64,000 bases of DNA, from positions 1 to 64,000 of the forward strand of contig CAJMMA010000001.1 in assembly GCA_905214435.1 (NCBI GenBank), written 5' to 3'. The number at the start of each line of letters is the position of its first letter. Position 1 is the first letter of the stretch. The notes beneath the pieces were generated by a model. That model saw only the letters and a program-made list of their open reading frames with translations, was not told the origin of the DNA and searched no databases. This stretch comes from an uncultured bacterium. Its GTDB lineage: Bacteria > Actinomycetota > Coriobacteriia > Coriobacteriales > Coriobacteriaceae. This document shows, one piece after another, positions 8,197-16,830 of this stretch. A program made the translations under genes and the position numbers.

Positions 8197-8721
8197 TTAG
8201 TCGTGATACTCGCCGCGGTCCCACTTCTCGAGGAACTCGTCAAAGAAGTGCGGGTCGGCCTGAGCCTCGGCGTCGGCCTTATTGCAGGCATCGATCTTGG
8301 CGATCAGGGCATCGTGCTCGGGGGTCTTCTCGTAGGGCTCCTCCAGGAAGGCAAGCATGATATCGGCCATCAGGAACTCGCCGGTGATCTTGCCGCCAAA
8401 GCCCACGATGTTGGCGTTGAGCTCACGACGAGCATACAGGGCAGAGGTCATGTCGCGAACCAGGGCGCAGCGGGCGCCGGGAACCTTGTTGACGGCGTTG
8501 GTGATGCCGATGCCGGTGCCGCACAGGGCCACGCCAAAGTCGGCCTCGCCGCTGGCAACAGCCTCGCCCACGGCCTTACCGTAGATGGGATAGTGCGTAC
8601 GGGTGTGGCTGTAGGTGCCGCAGTCGAGCACCTTGTAGCCAGCCTGCTCCAGGCGGTCGGCCAGATAGATCTTCTCGTCCGTAACGATATGGTCGCAACC
8701 GATTGCGATGGTCTTCTTCAT
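8197..8721 (-). CDS. lacB: Galactose-6-phosphate isomerase subunit LacB
   Basis: Predicted 174-residue subunit of the LacAB isomerase, which converts galactose-6-phosphate to tagatose-6-phosphate. It has the RpiB/LacB fold, with N-terminal [13 protein letters not shown] and the active-site loop [15 protein letters not shown], whose cysteine is the usual catalytic base of the family. Length is close to the streptococcal and staphylococcal LacB. It lies 63 bp downstream of lacA; pairing with LacA argues against a plain ribose-5-phosphate isomerase B. Confidence 0.93.
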   Translation of the reverse strand: MKKTIAIGCDHIVTDEKIYLADRLEQAGYKVLDCGTYSHTRTHYPIYGKAVGEAVASGEADFGVALCGTGIGITNAVNKVPGARCALVRDMTSALYARRELNANIVGFGGKITGEFLMADIMLAFLEEPYEKTPEHDALIAKIDACNKADAEAQADPHFFDEFLEKWDRGEYHD

Positions 8722-8784
8722 CAGAACGTCCTTTCGTCTGAATTCACAAGTTGAGATAGAAGTTCGAGTTCTCGGTGGCTCTCG

Positions 8785-9213
8785 TTAGGCCATCTTGTTG
8801 AGCATGTCGACACGGATCTGGTGACGGCCGCCGGCGTACTGGGCGCGCAGGAACTCGCGGGCGATCTTCTTGGCGACCTCGGTGCCCACAACGCCCGGGC
8901 CCATGGTGACCATGCGCGAGCCGTTGTGCTCGCGGGTCATGTAAGCGGAACGCTCGTCGGAAATGTTGGCGACGACCATGCCCTTGATCTTGACGGCGGC
9001 CATATAGGAGCCGACGCCATACTTATCGAATGCGAAGCCCTGGGAATCCTTGTGCTCCAGCAGGTCCTTGGCAACGGCGGTCGCGGAATCGACAAAGTCC
9101 GCAGCAGGGGTCTCGGAATAGTCGACGACCTCGTGACCGTCGGCGATGAGCATCTCCTTGATGGACTCCTTCATCGACATACCGTCGGCATCGGAAGCGA
9201 TTACAACCCTCAT
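8785..9213 (-). CDS. lacA: Galactose-6-phosphate isomerase subunit LacA
   Basis: Predicted 142-residue partner of LacB, the same length as well-studied LacA proteins. The C-terminal GGRHQIRVDMLNKM and the block SDERSAYMTREHNG are hallmarks of LacA. Family knowledge says LacA lacks the catalytic cysteine and supplies residues to the shared active site; here too no CGTG loop is seen. It is the first gene of lacA-lacB-lacX-lacC, and its upstream region carries GAACA-type operator candidates and the CCGTTCACGG motif. Confidence 0.94.
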   Translation of the reverse strand: MRVVIASDADGMSMKESIKEMLIADGHEVVDYSETPAADFVDSATAVAKDLLEHKDSQGFAFDKYGVGSYMAAVKIKGMVVANISDERSAYMTREHNGSRMVTMGPGVVGTEVAKKIAREFLRAQYAGGRHQIRVDMLNKMA

Positions 9214-9322
9214 GACATCCTCCTTGAGAGATACGCAGGTGCGTAGTTTCTGTTTGGAAGTGTTGAATCGCGCTCAGGTCCGGGCATCTGAATGTGCGGT
9301 TCTTCACTGTTCATGTTTATTT

Positions 9323-9338
9323 GAACACATTCGAACAT
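9323..9338. promoter_or_regulatory. Candidate LacR operator before lacA
   Basis: TGAACACATTCGAACA, two GAACA words ten bases apart. Close matches lie before lacF (11458-11473) and before lacR itself (19881-19896). On the minus strand it falls between a possible -35 (TTGCAA) and a weak -10 (TCAAAT). An additional palindrome TTTGTTC-N6-GAACAAA is at 9364-9383. Confidence 0.55.
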
Positions 9339-9385
9339 AGGTTGCAACCATTATTTGTTTAACTTTGTTCTTTTTTGAACAAATA

Positions 9386-9395
9386 CCGTTCACGG
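9386..9395 (+). promoter_or_regulatory. CCGTTCACGG motif, lacA promoter region
   Basis: Exact copy of the 10-mer also found at 2601, 11434 (other strand) and 33739, about 170 bp before the lacA start. Confidence 0.5.
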
Positions 9396-9448
9396 ATGAT
9401 TGCCGACCGTTTGAGCCCGGCGCAGACGTAGCGACCATGTGTTCAACA

Positions 9449-9486
9449 AACAAAAGGGCGGCCGAGAACGTGTCTCGGCCGCCCCT
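9449..9486 (-). terminator. Terminator of the membrane-protein gene at 9522
   Basis: Perfect 12-bp stem GGGCGGCCGAGA/TCTCGGCCGCCC (9456-9484), followed on the minus strand by TTTTGTTTG. Confidence 0.8.
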
Positions 9487-9521
9487 TCGGCGGTATTCCC
9501 CGGTATATACAGCTGTTTTAG

Positions 9522-10535
9522 CTACTCAGACTGCCTGTTCTTCTTGGCATGTTTGGACGGAGCGCTCAAGAAACGACCCGTCAGATAGTTCGCGGGACCG
9601 GAGATATCAATCCCCAGCAGGGTGTGGCCCAGCCACAGAAACGCCACAAGCACCAGCAGCGGGATAACGCACGAGGTCACGATCATCACGATGACGCCTT
9701 CGATCAAATCGGTCACCTGCTGCACGATCTCATCGGTCATTTGCTTGGCACCACTGGTTACCGACGTGACCAGGCTCGAGGCACCGTCGGCAAGCTGTTC
9801 AAGCACGTTCTTGGACTCTGTGGACTCGGTCTTTTTCTTGCTTGCTTTGGAGCTGTCGCCATCTGCCGCACTCGCAGCGTCGGCCGCCTTTTGCTCGGCT
9901 GCCTCGATGCTCACTCGATACGTTTCGTCGACCTTTTGCGACACCCATACGCTTGCAGGCACCAACGCCATGCCGATCATGGCAACCACCAGCACGCGAG
10001 TCGCCACGCGGCGCAGGACGGCGCTCGTGCTCCAGCGCCCATGAATGCCAAGCGACACCGCAAAGAGCACCAACGCAAACGGGATTAAGATGCCTAGGCC
10101 AACCGACCACAAAATAGTCAGCAGATATTTCTCGAGATAGAGCACGGCAAGCACGATGCCCAAGTTGCCTGAAAGCTGCGCGAGCTGCTCGGCAACCGGC
10201 GTTCCCGTATCACCCGGCAGCGCGGTAATGCCCGCAGATAGCGCCACGCACGAGGTCGTGAGCGCCAGTACGTTACCTTTCTTTTGATCGATGACCTCGA
10301 TGGTGGAGTCCCAAGTCTTGGTATCGGCAAAATGCGGACGAGCTACAAAGCCCGACAGCAGCGCCAGCACCACGAGCGCAACGATAAAGCCAATCTGCAG
10401 CTTTTTGTTTGCGCACACGACATCGGACAGGCTGGGCTGCAGCTCGGTTACCGTCGTATGCTCGGTTATCTGGACAGGACGCCCATGAGCCATCTCATAC
10501 GCGTCTCTTTTTTGAATTGATCCGTTGTCCGGCAT
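9522..10535 (-). CDS. Uncharacterised multi-pass membrane protein
   Basis: Predicted 337-residue inner-membrane protein, function not recognised. Hydrophobic segments are visible near residues 46-64, 130-170, 180-205 and 285-310. Between about 205 and 265 lies a polar Ala/Lys/Ser-rich stretch, followed by an amphipathic region. No enzymatic motif is seen. It stands alone between the lacA promoter and lacF and ends at its own terminator, so it is probably a single-gene unit. Confidence 0.75.
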   Translation of the reverse strand: MPDNGSIQKRDAYEMAHGRPVQITEHTTVTELQPSLSDVVCANKKLQIGFIVALVVLALLSGFVARPHFADTKTWDSTIEVIDQKKGNVLALTTSCVALSAGITALPGDTGTPVAEQLAQLSGNLGIVLAVLYLEKYLLTILWSVGLGILIPFALVLFAVSLGIHGRWSTSAVLRRVATRVLVVAMIGMALVPASVWVSQKVDETYRVSIEAAEQKAADAASAADGDSSKASKKKTESTESKNVLEQLADGASSLVTSVTSGAKQMTDEIVQQVTDLIEGVIVMIVTSCVIPLLVLVAFLWLGHTLLGIDISGPANYLTGRFLSAPSKHAKKNRQSE

Positions 10536-10648
10536 TTGGATACCTCCTCATTCCGGCCTGTATTGCGGTGGAAAGTATACCCACCCATCGAAAAACTGAA
10601 CGGCAGGAGGTGCAACAGGCTGCTGCATGATCCGCCCGCCATGAAATG

Positions 10649-10786
10649 GGCTCATCTACTACGTTTAACCGCCCATCCCCGACCATGCCACAAAGCGGAA
10701 AAACAAAACCGCAGGTAGAAGTCCTGCGGTTTTTCATGAAACGCGGGTGTGTTCGAGGGCATCGGGTTAAACGTAGTAGATGAGCC
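10649..10786. repeat. TACTACGTTT inverted-repeat element, copy 1
   Basis: Perfect 22-bp inverted repeat (10649-10670 with 10765-10786) around a 94-bp centre that contains a hairpin with CCGCAGG/CCTGCGG arms. The inner arm end TACTACGTTTA and the word CGACCATGC are shared with the element at 21211-21362, while the outer arm bases differ between copies but pair within each. The rest of 10536-10951 holds only a hairpin near 10896-10922 (AAAACCCTGCCGC/GCGGCAGGGTTTTT), probably the lacF terminator. Confidence 0.75.
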
Positions 10787-10895
10787 AGTTTCGTGGCGAG
10801 CGCTGCCAACCGATCCTCCGGGGACGGGAAAAGCGGGTCATTTGGGGCTGTCGGCCCCTATTTCGCCGCAACCTAGATAGGTGAGATACAGAAAA

Positions 10896-10923
10896 ACCCT
10901 GCCGCGGATAGCGGCAGGGTTTT
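10896..10923 (-). terminator. lacF terminator (bidirectional shape)
   Basis: ACCCTGCCGC and GCGGCAGGGT pair around a 4-base loop (10898-10921) with A and T runs on the two sides; it lies 30 bp beyond the lacF stop on the minus strand. Confidence 0.75.
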
Positions 10924-10951
10924 TGGAAGGGGACGAGGTTGTGCGAGCTCG

Positions 10952-11290
10952 TTAGGCGAGCTTGGCCTCGAGCTCAGCGATGCGCTTGTAGGCATCGATG
11001 GTAAAGCGGGCCTGCTTCTCCAGGATCATAGTGGTCATGAGAGTGTCCTGAGCGTGAGCCATGATGAAGGTCATCTCCATCTCGCCGCCGCCGGCCTCCT
11101 GCGAAAGCAGCTTGGTCTGCGTGTCATGGGCGCCGATAAGTGCATCGCTGGCATCCTTGTGCAGCTGTTCGGCCTTCTCAAAATCACCCTCGCGAGCAGC
11201 ATCGAGCGCTGCAAGCAGATCGGTCTGGGCGTCACCTGCGTATGCGACAATCTCGAATCCAACCATCGAGATTTCTTCTTTGGTTGCCAT
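10952..11290 (-). CDS. lacF: Lactose PTS enzyme IIA
   Basis: Predicted 112-residue cytoplasmic EIIA of the lactose/cellobiose family. It takes phosphate from HPr on a histidine and passes it to the EIIB domain of LacE. The phosphorylation site is His79 in FIMAHAQDTLM, and the family block ARFTIDAYKRIAELE closes the protein. lacF is separated from lacE by a LacI regulator and lies on the opposite strand, an unusual split for a system normally encoded as lacFE. A lactose rather than cellobiose role is supported by lacE-lacG and lacABC nearby. Confidence 0.92.
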   Translation of the reverse strand: MATKEEISMVGFEIVAYAGDAQTDLLAALDAAREGDFEKAEQLHKDASDALIGAHDTQTKLLSQEAGGGEMEMTFIMAHAQDTLMTTMILEKQARFTIDAYKRIAELEAKLA

Positions 11291-11433
11291 ATTGCGTTCC
11301 TTTCACATATGAACCAATCGAGAGCATCGCGTCCGGGCATACGCGCTGCGTTCTGTATGGCAGAAACATTAACATTCAAACAAAAAAGAACAGCGCAAAA
11401 CGTAATTTCAAGCTATGAACGGTCATTTTTCGC

Positions 11434-11443
11434 CCGTGAACGG
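11434..11443 (-). promoter_or_regulatory. CCGTTCACGG motif, lacF promoter region
   Basis: Exact copy of the 10-mer on the minus strand, with a partial second copy TGAACGGT at 11416-11423. Confidence 0.5.
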
Positions 11444-11457
11444 TTTTTAAACCAATC

Positions 11458-11473
11458 TGAACAATATCGAACA
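11458..11473. promoter_or_regulatory. Candidate LacR operator before lacF
   Basis: TGAACAATATCGAACA, differing from the lacA site only in the middle three bases. It lies between the LacI gene end and lacF. Confidence 0.55.
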
Positions 11474-11504
11474 CAGTTAGCGGCAACCCAAACAGGTCCA
11501 CACC

Positions 11505-12509
11505 CTAGCGTACATCGCGCACCGTATCACCCTCTACGAGCATGCCGGGGATCAGCATGTGCTCCACGCCAGACGCAACCCCCTCGGCGCCGGCAATCTT
11601 GTCGACAGCCCACATGCCGACGCGCTTGTTGTCAAAGCGCACCGTGGTCAGGCGACGGTCGGGCACGATGTCGCCCAGGCTGTCATCAACACCCGCCACG
11701 CTCACGTCCTCGGGCACGCGCTTTCCGCGCGATTCGAGCCCGCGAATGCAGCCGTAGGCCATGGCGTCGTTGGAAGCATAAATGGCCGTACAGGTCGGAT
11801 CGTCCGCCAGAGCCTGACCGGCGGCATATCCGCTCTGTGCCGTCCAATCGCCACGGATGAGTCGCGGCGGCTCAATACCATGCGCGCGCAATGTCTCGCG
11901 CCAGCCCTCCTCGCGCTGCATGCCCGAAAGTGAGCGCTCGGGGCATGAGATAAAGTGCACGGTCTTGTGCCCCTGCTCCAACAAGTACTCGACCACCTGG
12001 CGCGAGCAATCGAACTGGTCGTTATCGACCGTTGAACAGAGCGGGTGCTCCAGCATGGTAACGAGCACCGTCTGCATGCCGGGCAGCGGCTCAAAGGTGC
12101 CAAAGTCCGCCGGCATGCGGTTCATGATCACGACCATGCCGTCCACCGGCAGTGCGCTCATGCGCGACGATGCGCTCTCGAGGGTATAGGGATGTCCATC
12201 TACTTTAGTAAGGGTGATGGCATAGCCGTGCTTGTCGGCGGCGGCGGCAAAGCCCTCCATGCGGTCGAGATTGCCGGTACCGGTAATGTTGAACATGGCG
12301 ACGCCGACGGTCTTGAACTTGCCGCGACGCAGCGAACGGCCGGCAAAATTGGGGCGATACCCCAGCTCGCGCATGGCGGCACGCACGCGCTCCTTGGTCT
12401 CGGGGCGCACGCTGGGCGAATCGTGCACCGTACGCGAGACTGTCTGCTCCGAGACGCCCGCGAGACGCGCCACGTCCTTAACGGAAACCGATTTTTTAAC
12501 AGCGGCCAT
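11505..12509 (-). CDS. LacI/GalR-family repressor, probably of lacEG
   Basis: Predicted 334-residue LacI-type regulator. The helix-turn-helix VSVKDVARLAGVSEQTVSR is at residues 8-26, then the hinge and a sugar-binding sensor domain with the typical end DVSVAGVDDSLGDIV. It is divergent from lacE, and two near-identical 16-bp CG-centred palindromes lie between them. I infer it controls lacEG and perhaps itself. It is about as long as, and clearly related to, the galactose regulator at 1414-2445. The start ATG at 12509 is the natural one before the helix-turn-helix. Confidence 0.88.
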   Translation of the reverse strand: MAAVKKSVSVKDVARLAGVSEQTVSRTVHDSPSVRPETKERVRAAMRELGYRPNFAGRSLRRGKFKTVGVAMFNITGTGNLDRMEGFAAAADKHGYAITLTKVDGHPYTLESASSRMSALPVDGMVVIMNRMPADFGTFEPLPGMQTVLVTMLEHPLCSTVDNDQFDCSRQVVEYLLEQGHKTVHFISCPERSLSGMQREEGWRETLRAHGIEPPRLIRGDWTAQSGYAAGQALADDPTCTAIYASNDAMAYGCIRGLESRGKRVPEDVSVAGVDDSLGDIVPDRRLTTVRFDNKRVGMWAVDKIAGAEGVASGVEHMLIPGMLVEGDTVRDVR

Positions 12510-12621
12510 AGGTCGATCTTTCTATGTCAACGATGCCATTGGTGGCACCCTACGCAGTCAAATGAAACGTCTTTAAGTATATCTAACGCCTCCTCCGCCA
12601 TACGCTCACCACCCAAAACCT

Positions 12622-12631
12622 ACCGTTCACC
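12622..12631 (+). promoter_or_regulatory. CCGTTCAC-type motif, lacE promoter region
   Basis: ACCGTTCACC, one base off the CCGTTCACGG series, in the LacI/lacE divergent region; a half-copy GAACGG follows at about 12650. Confidence 0.4.
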
Positions 12632-12668
12632 GACATTTTTGCTTCCCCGAACGGCTTTTGTAGTCCAA

Positions 12669-12684
12669 ATGTTAACGTTGCCAT
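12669..12684. promoter_or_regulatory. Candidate LacI operator 1 before lacE
   Basis: ATGTTAACGTTGCCAT. The reverse complement of the site at 12789-12804 matches it at 15 of 16 bases. The centre is CG, as in LacI-family operators; centres are 120 bp apart, which would allow looping. Confidence 0.6.
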
Positions 12685-12788
12685 TGTGCAAACACAGAGC
12701 CACCGGGCGGCTCAAACGTTTACGCATAAGGAATCGACGGTTCGCAGGCACAGGAACCATCAGTTCGCGTCTTTTTTTGTGCCGCAAA

Positions 12789-12804
12789 ATGGCAACGTCA
12801 ACAT
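12789..12804. promoter_or_regulatory. Candidate LacI operator 2 before lacE
   Basis: ATGGCAACGTCAACAT, partner of the site at 12669-12684 in opposite orientation, ending 62 bp before the lacE start. Confidence 0.6.
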
Positions 12805-12866
12805 TTTGGCAACCGAACGTCAAAAGTTACCATCGTTGCTAACCCACCGACTCTTAGGAGCATTGC

Positions 12867-14636
12867 ATGGAGCAACTCATCGCCATCATCGAAAAGGGCC
12901 AGCCCTTTTTCAACGCGATCGCCCGCAACAAGTACCTCAAGGCGATCCGCGACGGCTTTATCTCCGTCATCCCCATCATCATCTTCTCGTCCATCTTCTG
13001 CCTGGTAGCCTCGGTCCCCAACATCTGGGGTTTCTACTGGCCCGATGACATCAACAACGCCCTGTGGAAGTGCTACAACTACTCCATGGGCATCCTGGCT
13101 ATCGCCTGTGCCGCCACCACGGCCAAGCACTTCGCCGACGCCCAGAACCGCGACCTGCCCAAGAACAACCAGATCAACTTCATCTCGTGCATGTGCGCAG
13201 CCATCATCGGCTTCTTGCTCCTTTCGAGCGACACGATCGCCACGGATGCTGCCAGCGGCTTCAACACCACCTACCTTGGTTCCAAGGGCCTGTTGACCGC
13301 CTTTATCGCTGCGTTTGTGACCGGCATCATCTACAAGTTCTTCATTAAGCGCAACATCACCGTCAAGATGCCCGAGCAGGTTCCGCCCAACATCTCGCAG
13401 ACCTTTAAGGACATCATCCCCTTCTCCGTCTGCATCACCGTCTTTTGGGTCTTTGACATCGTCTTCCGCGCTGCCTTTGGCTTCTGCTTTGCCCAGGGCG
13501 TCATCCAGGTGTTCCAGCCCCTGTTCACCGCCGCCGACGGCTATATCGGCCTCGCTGTGATCTACGGCGCTATGAGCCTCTTCTGGTTCGTCGGCGTCCA
13601 CGGCCCCTCGATCGTCGAGCCCGCCATCGCCGCCGCTCTCGTTGCCAACATGACCGACAACCTGGCTGCATTCCAGGCCGGCGAGCACGCCACCGCCGTC
13701 CTGACGCAGGGAGCCCAGTACTTCGTCGTCTGCATGGGCGGCACCGGCGCCACGCTCGTCCTGGTCTTTATGTTCTGCTTCCTGGCCAAGTCCCAGGAGA
13801 TGCGCGCCGTCGGCAAAGCAGCCATCGTCCCCGTGTGCTTTGCCGTCAACGAGCCGCTGCTGTTCGCCGCGCCTATCGTGCTCAACCCCGTCTTCTTTGT
13901 CCCGTTTGTCTTTGCCCCGATCGCCAACATCTGGATCCTCAAGGTCTTTATCGACTTCTTGGGCATGAACGGCTTTATGTACACCCTGCCCTGGACCGTC
14001 CCCGGCCCCATCGGCACCATCATGGGCCTGGGCTTCCAGCCGCTCGCCTTTGTGATGCTCGCCATCATCCTAGTCATCGACTTTGCCCTGTACTACCCGT
14101 TCTTCCGTGCCTATGACGCCCAGAAGTGCGCCGAGGAGGCCGAGATCTCCCAGGAGGAGCTCGCCGCCAAGAACGCCGAGAAGGCCGCCAAGCTCAACGA
14201 CGCCTTCCAGGGTAAGGCCGACGCCAAGAGTGTTGCCGCCGGCGCCGCTGCCGAGGTCGTAAAGACCGACGCTGCCCCCGCTGCTGCCGCCACCGAAGCT
14301 ACGGCCGCCAGCGACCTCAACGGCAAGCGCGTACTCGTGCTCTGCCAGGGCGGCGGCACTTCGGGCCTGCTCGCCAACGCACTGGCCAAGGCCGCCAAGG
14401 AGCGCGGCATCGATCTTGAGACCGCTGCCGATGCCTATGGCAACCACGTGGACATGCTTCCCGACTTTGACCTGGTCGTCCTGGCCCCGCAGGCCGCCAG
14501 CTACCTGGCCGACCTGCAGAAGGACTGCGAGCGTGTGGGCAACAAGTGCGTCGCCTGCCGCGGTAAGCAATACATCGAGCTCTCCCAGAACGGCGACAAG
14601 TCTCTCGCCTTTGTGAGCGAGCAGCTGTCGAAGTAA
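12867..14636 (+). CDS. lacE: Lactose PTS enzyme IICB
   Basis: Predicted 589-residue membrane permease with a fused EIIB domain. It imports lactose with phosphorylation to lactose-6-phosphate. The EIIC part (about 1-430) is strongly hydrophobic and has the family block VGVHGPSIVEPAI and a conserved FAVNEPLLFAAPIV. A 50-residue Ala-rich linker leads to the EIIB domain, which has its phosphocysteine at Cys493 in RVLVLCQGGGTSG. Start ATG at 12867 has AGGAG upstream. A hairpin separates it from lacG; the phosphodonor is LacF, encoded apart. Confidence 0.94.
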   Translation: MEQLIAIIEKGQPFFNAIARNKYLKAIRDGFISVIPIIIFSSIFCLVASVPNIWGFYWPDDINNALWKCYNYSMGILAIACAATTAKHFADAQNRDLPKNNQINFISCMCAAIIGFLLLSSDTIATDAASGFNTTYLGSKGLLTAFIAAFVTGIIYKFFIKRNITVKMPEQVPPNISQTFKDIIPFSVCITVFWVFDIVFRAAFGFCFAQGVIQVFQPLFTAADGYIGLAVIYGAMSLFWFVGVHGPSIVEPAIAAALVANMTDNLAAFQAGEHATAVLTQGAQYFVVCMGGTGATLVLVFMFCFLAKSQEMRAVGKAAIVPVCFAVNEPLLFAAPIVLNPVFFVPFVFAPIANIWILKVFIDFLGMNGFMYTLPWTVPGPIGTIMGLGFQPLAFVMLAIILVIDFALYYPFFRAYDAQKCAEEAEISQEELAAKNAEKAAKLNDAFQGKADAKSVAAGAAAEVVKTDAAPAAAATEATAASDLNGKRVLVLCQGGGTSGLLANALAKAAKERGIDLETAADAYGNHVDMLPDFDLVVLAPQAASYLADLQKDCERVGNKCVACRGKQYIELSQNGDKSLAFVSEQLSK

Positions 14637-14646
14637 GTAACGCTTA

Positions 14647-14678
14647 GGGCCAGCCGACTATCCAAGACCGGCTGGCCC
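14647..14678 (+). other. Intercistronic hairpin between lacE and lacG
   Basis: GGGCCAGCCG/CGGCTGGCCC stem without a T run. It may stabilise the lacE 3' end or partly attenuate lacG rather than end transcription. Confidence 0.5.
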
Positions 14679-14702
14679 TTCGATTTAAACGATTGGATCA
14701 TC

Positions 14703-16142
14703 ATGTCCGTTAACCCTGCCAGCGTCACCAACCCGCCCGCGCAGTTTCCCGAGGACTTTGTCTTTGGCGGCGCCACCGCTGCCTACCAGGTAGAAGGCGA
14801 GACCCGCACCCACGGAAAGGGCAAGGTCGCCTGGGACGACTTCCTGGAGGCCCAGGGCCGTTTCTCCCCCGACCCCGCCTCCGACTTCTACAACCAGTAC
14901 CCCGTCGATCTGGAGCTGTGCGAGGAGTTCGGCATCAACGGCATCCGCCTCTCCATCGCCTGGAGCCGTATCTTCCCCGAGGGTACTGGCAAGGTAAACC
15001 CCGAGGGCGTGCAGTTCTACCACGATCTCTTTGCCGAGTGCCACAAGCACCACGTTGAGCCGTTTGTCACGCTGCATCACTTTGACACGCCGCTGCCCCT
15101 CTTTGAGAAGGGCGACTTCCTCAATCGCGAGACCATCGACGCCTTTGTGGACTTTGCCACCTTCTGCTTTAAGGAATACGCTGACCAGGTGACCTATTGG
15201 TTCACCTTTAACGAGATCTGGGCTGACGCCTCCAACACCTACATCGAGGGCACCTTCCCCGGCGGCGTCAAAGCTCATCTGGCCGAGGCCTTCCAGTGCG
15301 AGCACAACATGATGCTTGCCCACGCCAAGGCTGTGCTGGCCTTCCACAACGGCGGCTTTAAGGGCAAGATCGGCGTCATTCAGTCGTTGGAGTTCAAGTA
15401 CCCGCTCAACGAGAACGACCCCGCCGACATCAAGGCCGCCAACAACGAGCACGTGCTGCAAAACCAGTTCCTGCTTGACGCCACCTTCCGCGGCGACTAT
15501 GCCCCCGACACCCTCGAGTGCGCCAACCGCCTGGCTGCCGTCTCGGGCGGCACCATCGAGATCCTGGACAAGGACCTCGAGATTATGCGCGAGGCCGCGC
15601 TCTACAACGACTACCTGGGTGTCAACAACTACCAGTGCCGTTTCCTCAAGGCCTACGACGGCGAGAACGACCTGCACCACAACGGCACGGGCGAGAAGGG
15701 TACCGGCCGCTGGCGCGTCAAGGGCATTGGCGAGCATGTGAACAAGCCCGGCATCCCCACCACCGACTGGGACTGGATCATCTATCCCGAGGGTCTGTTC
15801 GATCTGCTCGTCTACATTAAACAGCGCTACCCCAACTACAAGCAGATTTTCATTACCGAAAACGGTATGGGCTACAAGGACCCCTACAAGGACGGCTTTG
15901 TGGACGACCAGCCGCGCATCGACTACATCGAGCAGCACCTGCGCTGGCTGCTTAAGGCCATGGAGGTGGGCGTCAACGTGGGCGGCTACTTCCTGTGGAG
16001 CCTGCAGGACCAGTTCTCCTGGACCAACGGCTACAACAAGCGCTACGGCTTCTTCTACGTAGACTTTGAAACCCAGAAGCGCACGCCCAAGGCAAGCGCC
16101 TACTGGTACAAGCACGTGGCGCAGACCCGTCGTCTGGACTAG
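14703..16142 (+). CDS. lacG: 6-phospho-beta-galactosidase
   Basis: Predicted 479-residue glycoside hydrolase family 1 enzyme that splits lactose-6-phosphate into glucose and galactose-6-phosphate in the cytoplasm. Seen: the N-terminal FVFGGATAAYQVEGE, the acid/base glutamate in WFTFNEIW and the nucleophile in IFITENGMG. The phosphate-binding triad known from LacG is conserved as Ser439, Lys446 and Tyr448 in SWTNGYNKRY. Similarity to streptococcal/staphylococcal LacG runs along the whole chain, which suggests an old transfer of the lactose PTS pathway. Its product feeds LacAB. Confidence 0.96.
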   Translation: MSVNPASVTNPPAQFPEDFVFGGATAAYQVEGETRTHGKGKVAWDDFLEAQGRFSPDPASDFYNQYPVDLELCEEFGINGIRLSIAWSRIFPEGTGKVNPEGVQFYHDLFAECHKHHVEPFVTLHHFDTPLPLFEKGDFLNRETIDAFVDFATFCFKEYADQVTYWFTFNEIWADASNTYIEGTFPGGVKAHLAEAFQCEHNMMLAHAKAVLAFHNGGFKGKIGVIQSLEFKYPLNENDPADIKAANNEHVLQNQFLLDATFRGDYAPDTLECANRLAAVSGGTIEILDKDLEIMREAALYNDYLGVNNYQCRFLKAYDGENDLHHNGTGEKGTGRWRVKGIGEHVNKPGIPTTDWDWIIYPEGLFDLLVYIKQRYPNYKQIFITENGMGYKDPYKDGFVDDQPRIDYIEQHLRWLLKAMEVGVNVGGYFLWSLQDQFSWTNGYNKRYGFFYVDFETQKRTPKASAYWYKHVAQTRRLD

Positions 16143-16195
16143 TGGCTTGCAGTTGGCGTAATTGCCCTGCTCACATAACTTGTCCCCATTTCTCA

Positions 16196-16240
16196 GCCGG
16201 GGGCGGCACGTCACACGGCGCGCCGCCCCCGGCCTTTGTG
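16196..16240 (+). terminator. lacEG terminator
   Basis: Perfect 12-bp stem GCCGGGGGCGGC (16196-16207) with GCCGCCCCCGGC (16222-16233), then CTTTGTGTTT. Confidence 0.75.
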
Positions 16241-16264
16241 TTTGGGCGGACCGGGAGCCGTTTG

Positions 16265-16560
16265 TCTCGATCTGTAACATCTGACCCGCGGTTTCGGCCC
16301 CAACTGTTACAGATCGAGATGAACACACAGGGCAATCCTCTCAGTCTCAATCTGTAACATCTAGCTAAGTTTTTGGGTCCTAGTTGTTACAGATCAAGAT
16401 GAACGCACGAGCCAACCCTCTCAATCTAAATCTGTAACATCTGGCGGGTTATTTCTCCCCTACCTGTTACGGATCGAGATGAATAGATTAGACCTAGCCT
16501 AAAAATCTCAACCTGTAACACGTAGCCGAGTTTTTCAGTCCTAACTGTTACAGATCGAGA
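16265..16560. repeat. Tandem array of four 55-bp palindromes
   Basis: Four units start at 16265, 16345, 16425 and 16506 (period 80-81 bp). Each has 15-base arms of the form TCTCGATCTGTAACA and TGTTACAGATCGAGA around a variable 25-base centre. Linkers of about 25 bases begin TGAA and are partly conserved. Arms are perfect in unit 1 and carry a few mismatches in units 2-4. A fifth unit is at 18382-18436 beyond the ATPase gene. No coding sequence overlaps the array. Confidence 0.9.
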
Positions 16561-16577
16561 CAAACAGGCCGAGCAAG

Positions 16578-16781
16578 CTACACCCGTAGGTCTTTCACGC
16601 TGGAGCATTCGGCCAGCACGCCCGAAACAAGCGTACGGCTTCTGGAGCTCGGGGCTTCTAGGCACGCAACGACCTCGTCGGGCGCACGGACACCCAGTCC
16701 GCGGTGACGGAACTTCACCGACATATCCCGAAAACTCGATCCCCGGCTTAGCTTGCGCGCATTATCACAATAAACCCCCAA
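16578..16781 (-). pseudogene. Possible gene remnant (67 codons)
   Basis: A minus-strand open frame with a TTG first codon and no clear ribosome site. The product, starting MGVYCDNARKLSRG, is basic and not recognised. It lies between the palindrome array and the ATPase gene and may be the tail of a lost gene or noncoding. The stretch 16782-16830 shows nothing more. Confidence 0.2.
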
Positions 16782-16830
16782 CGATACACGGTCCTGCGGT
16801 TCAATGAGCCACAGGACCGCATGCCGTCGA

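Noticed and set aside
16265..16560. CRISPR array
   Set aside because: The repeated unit is itself a 55-bp palindrome with variable centre, linkers are about 25 bp and partly alike, and there are no cas genes.
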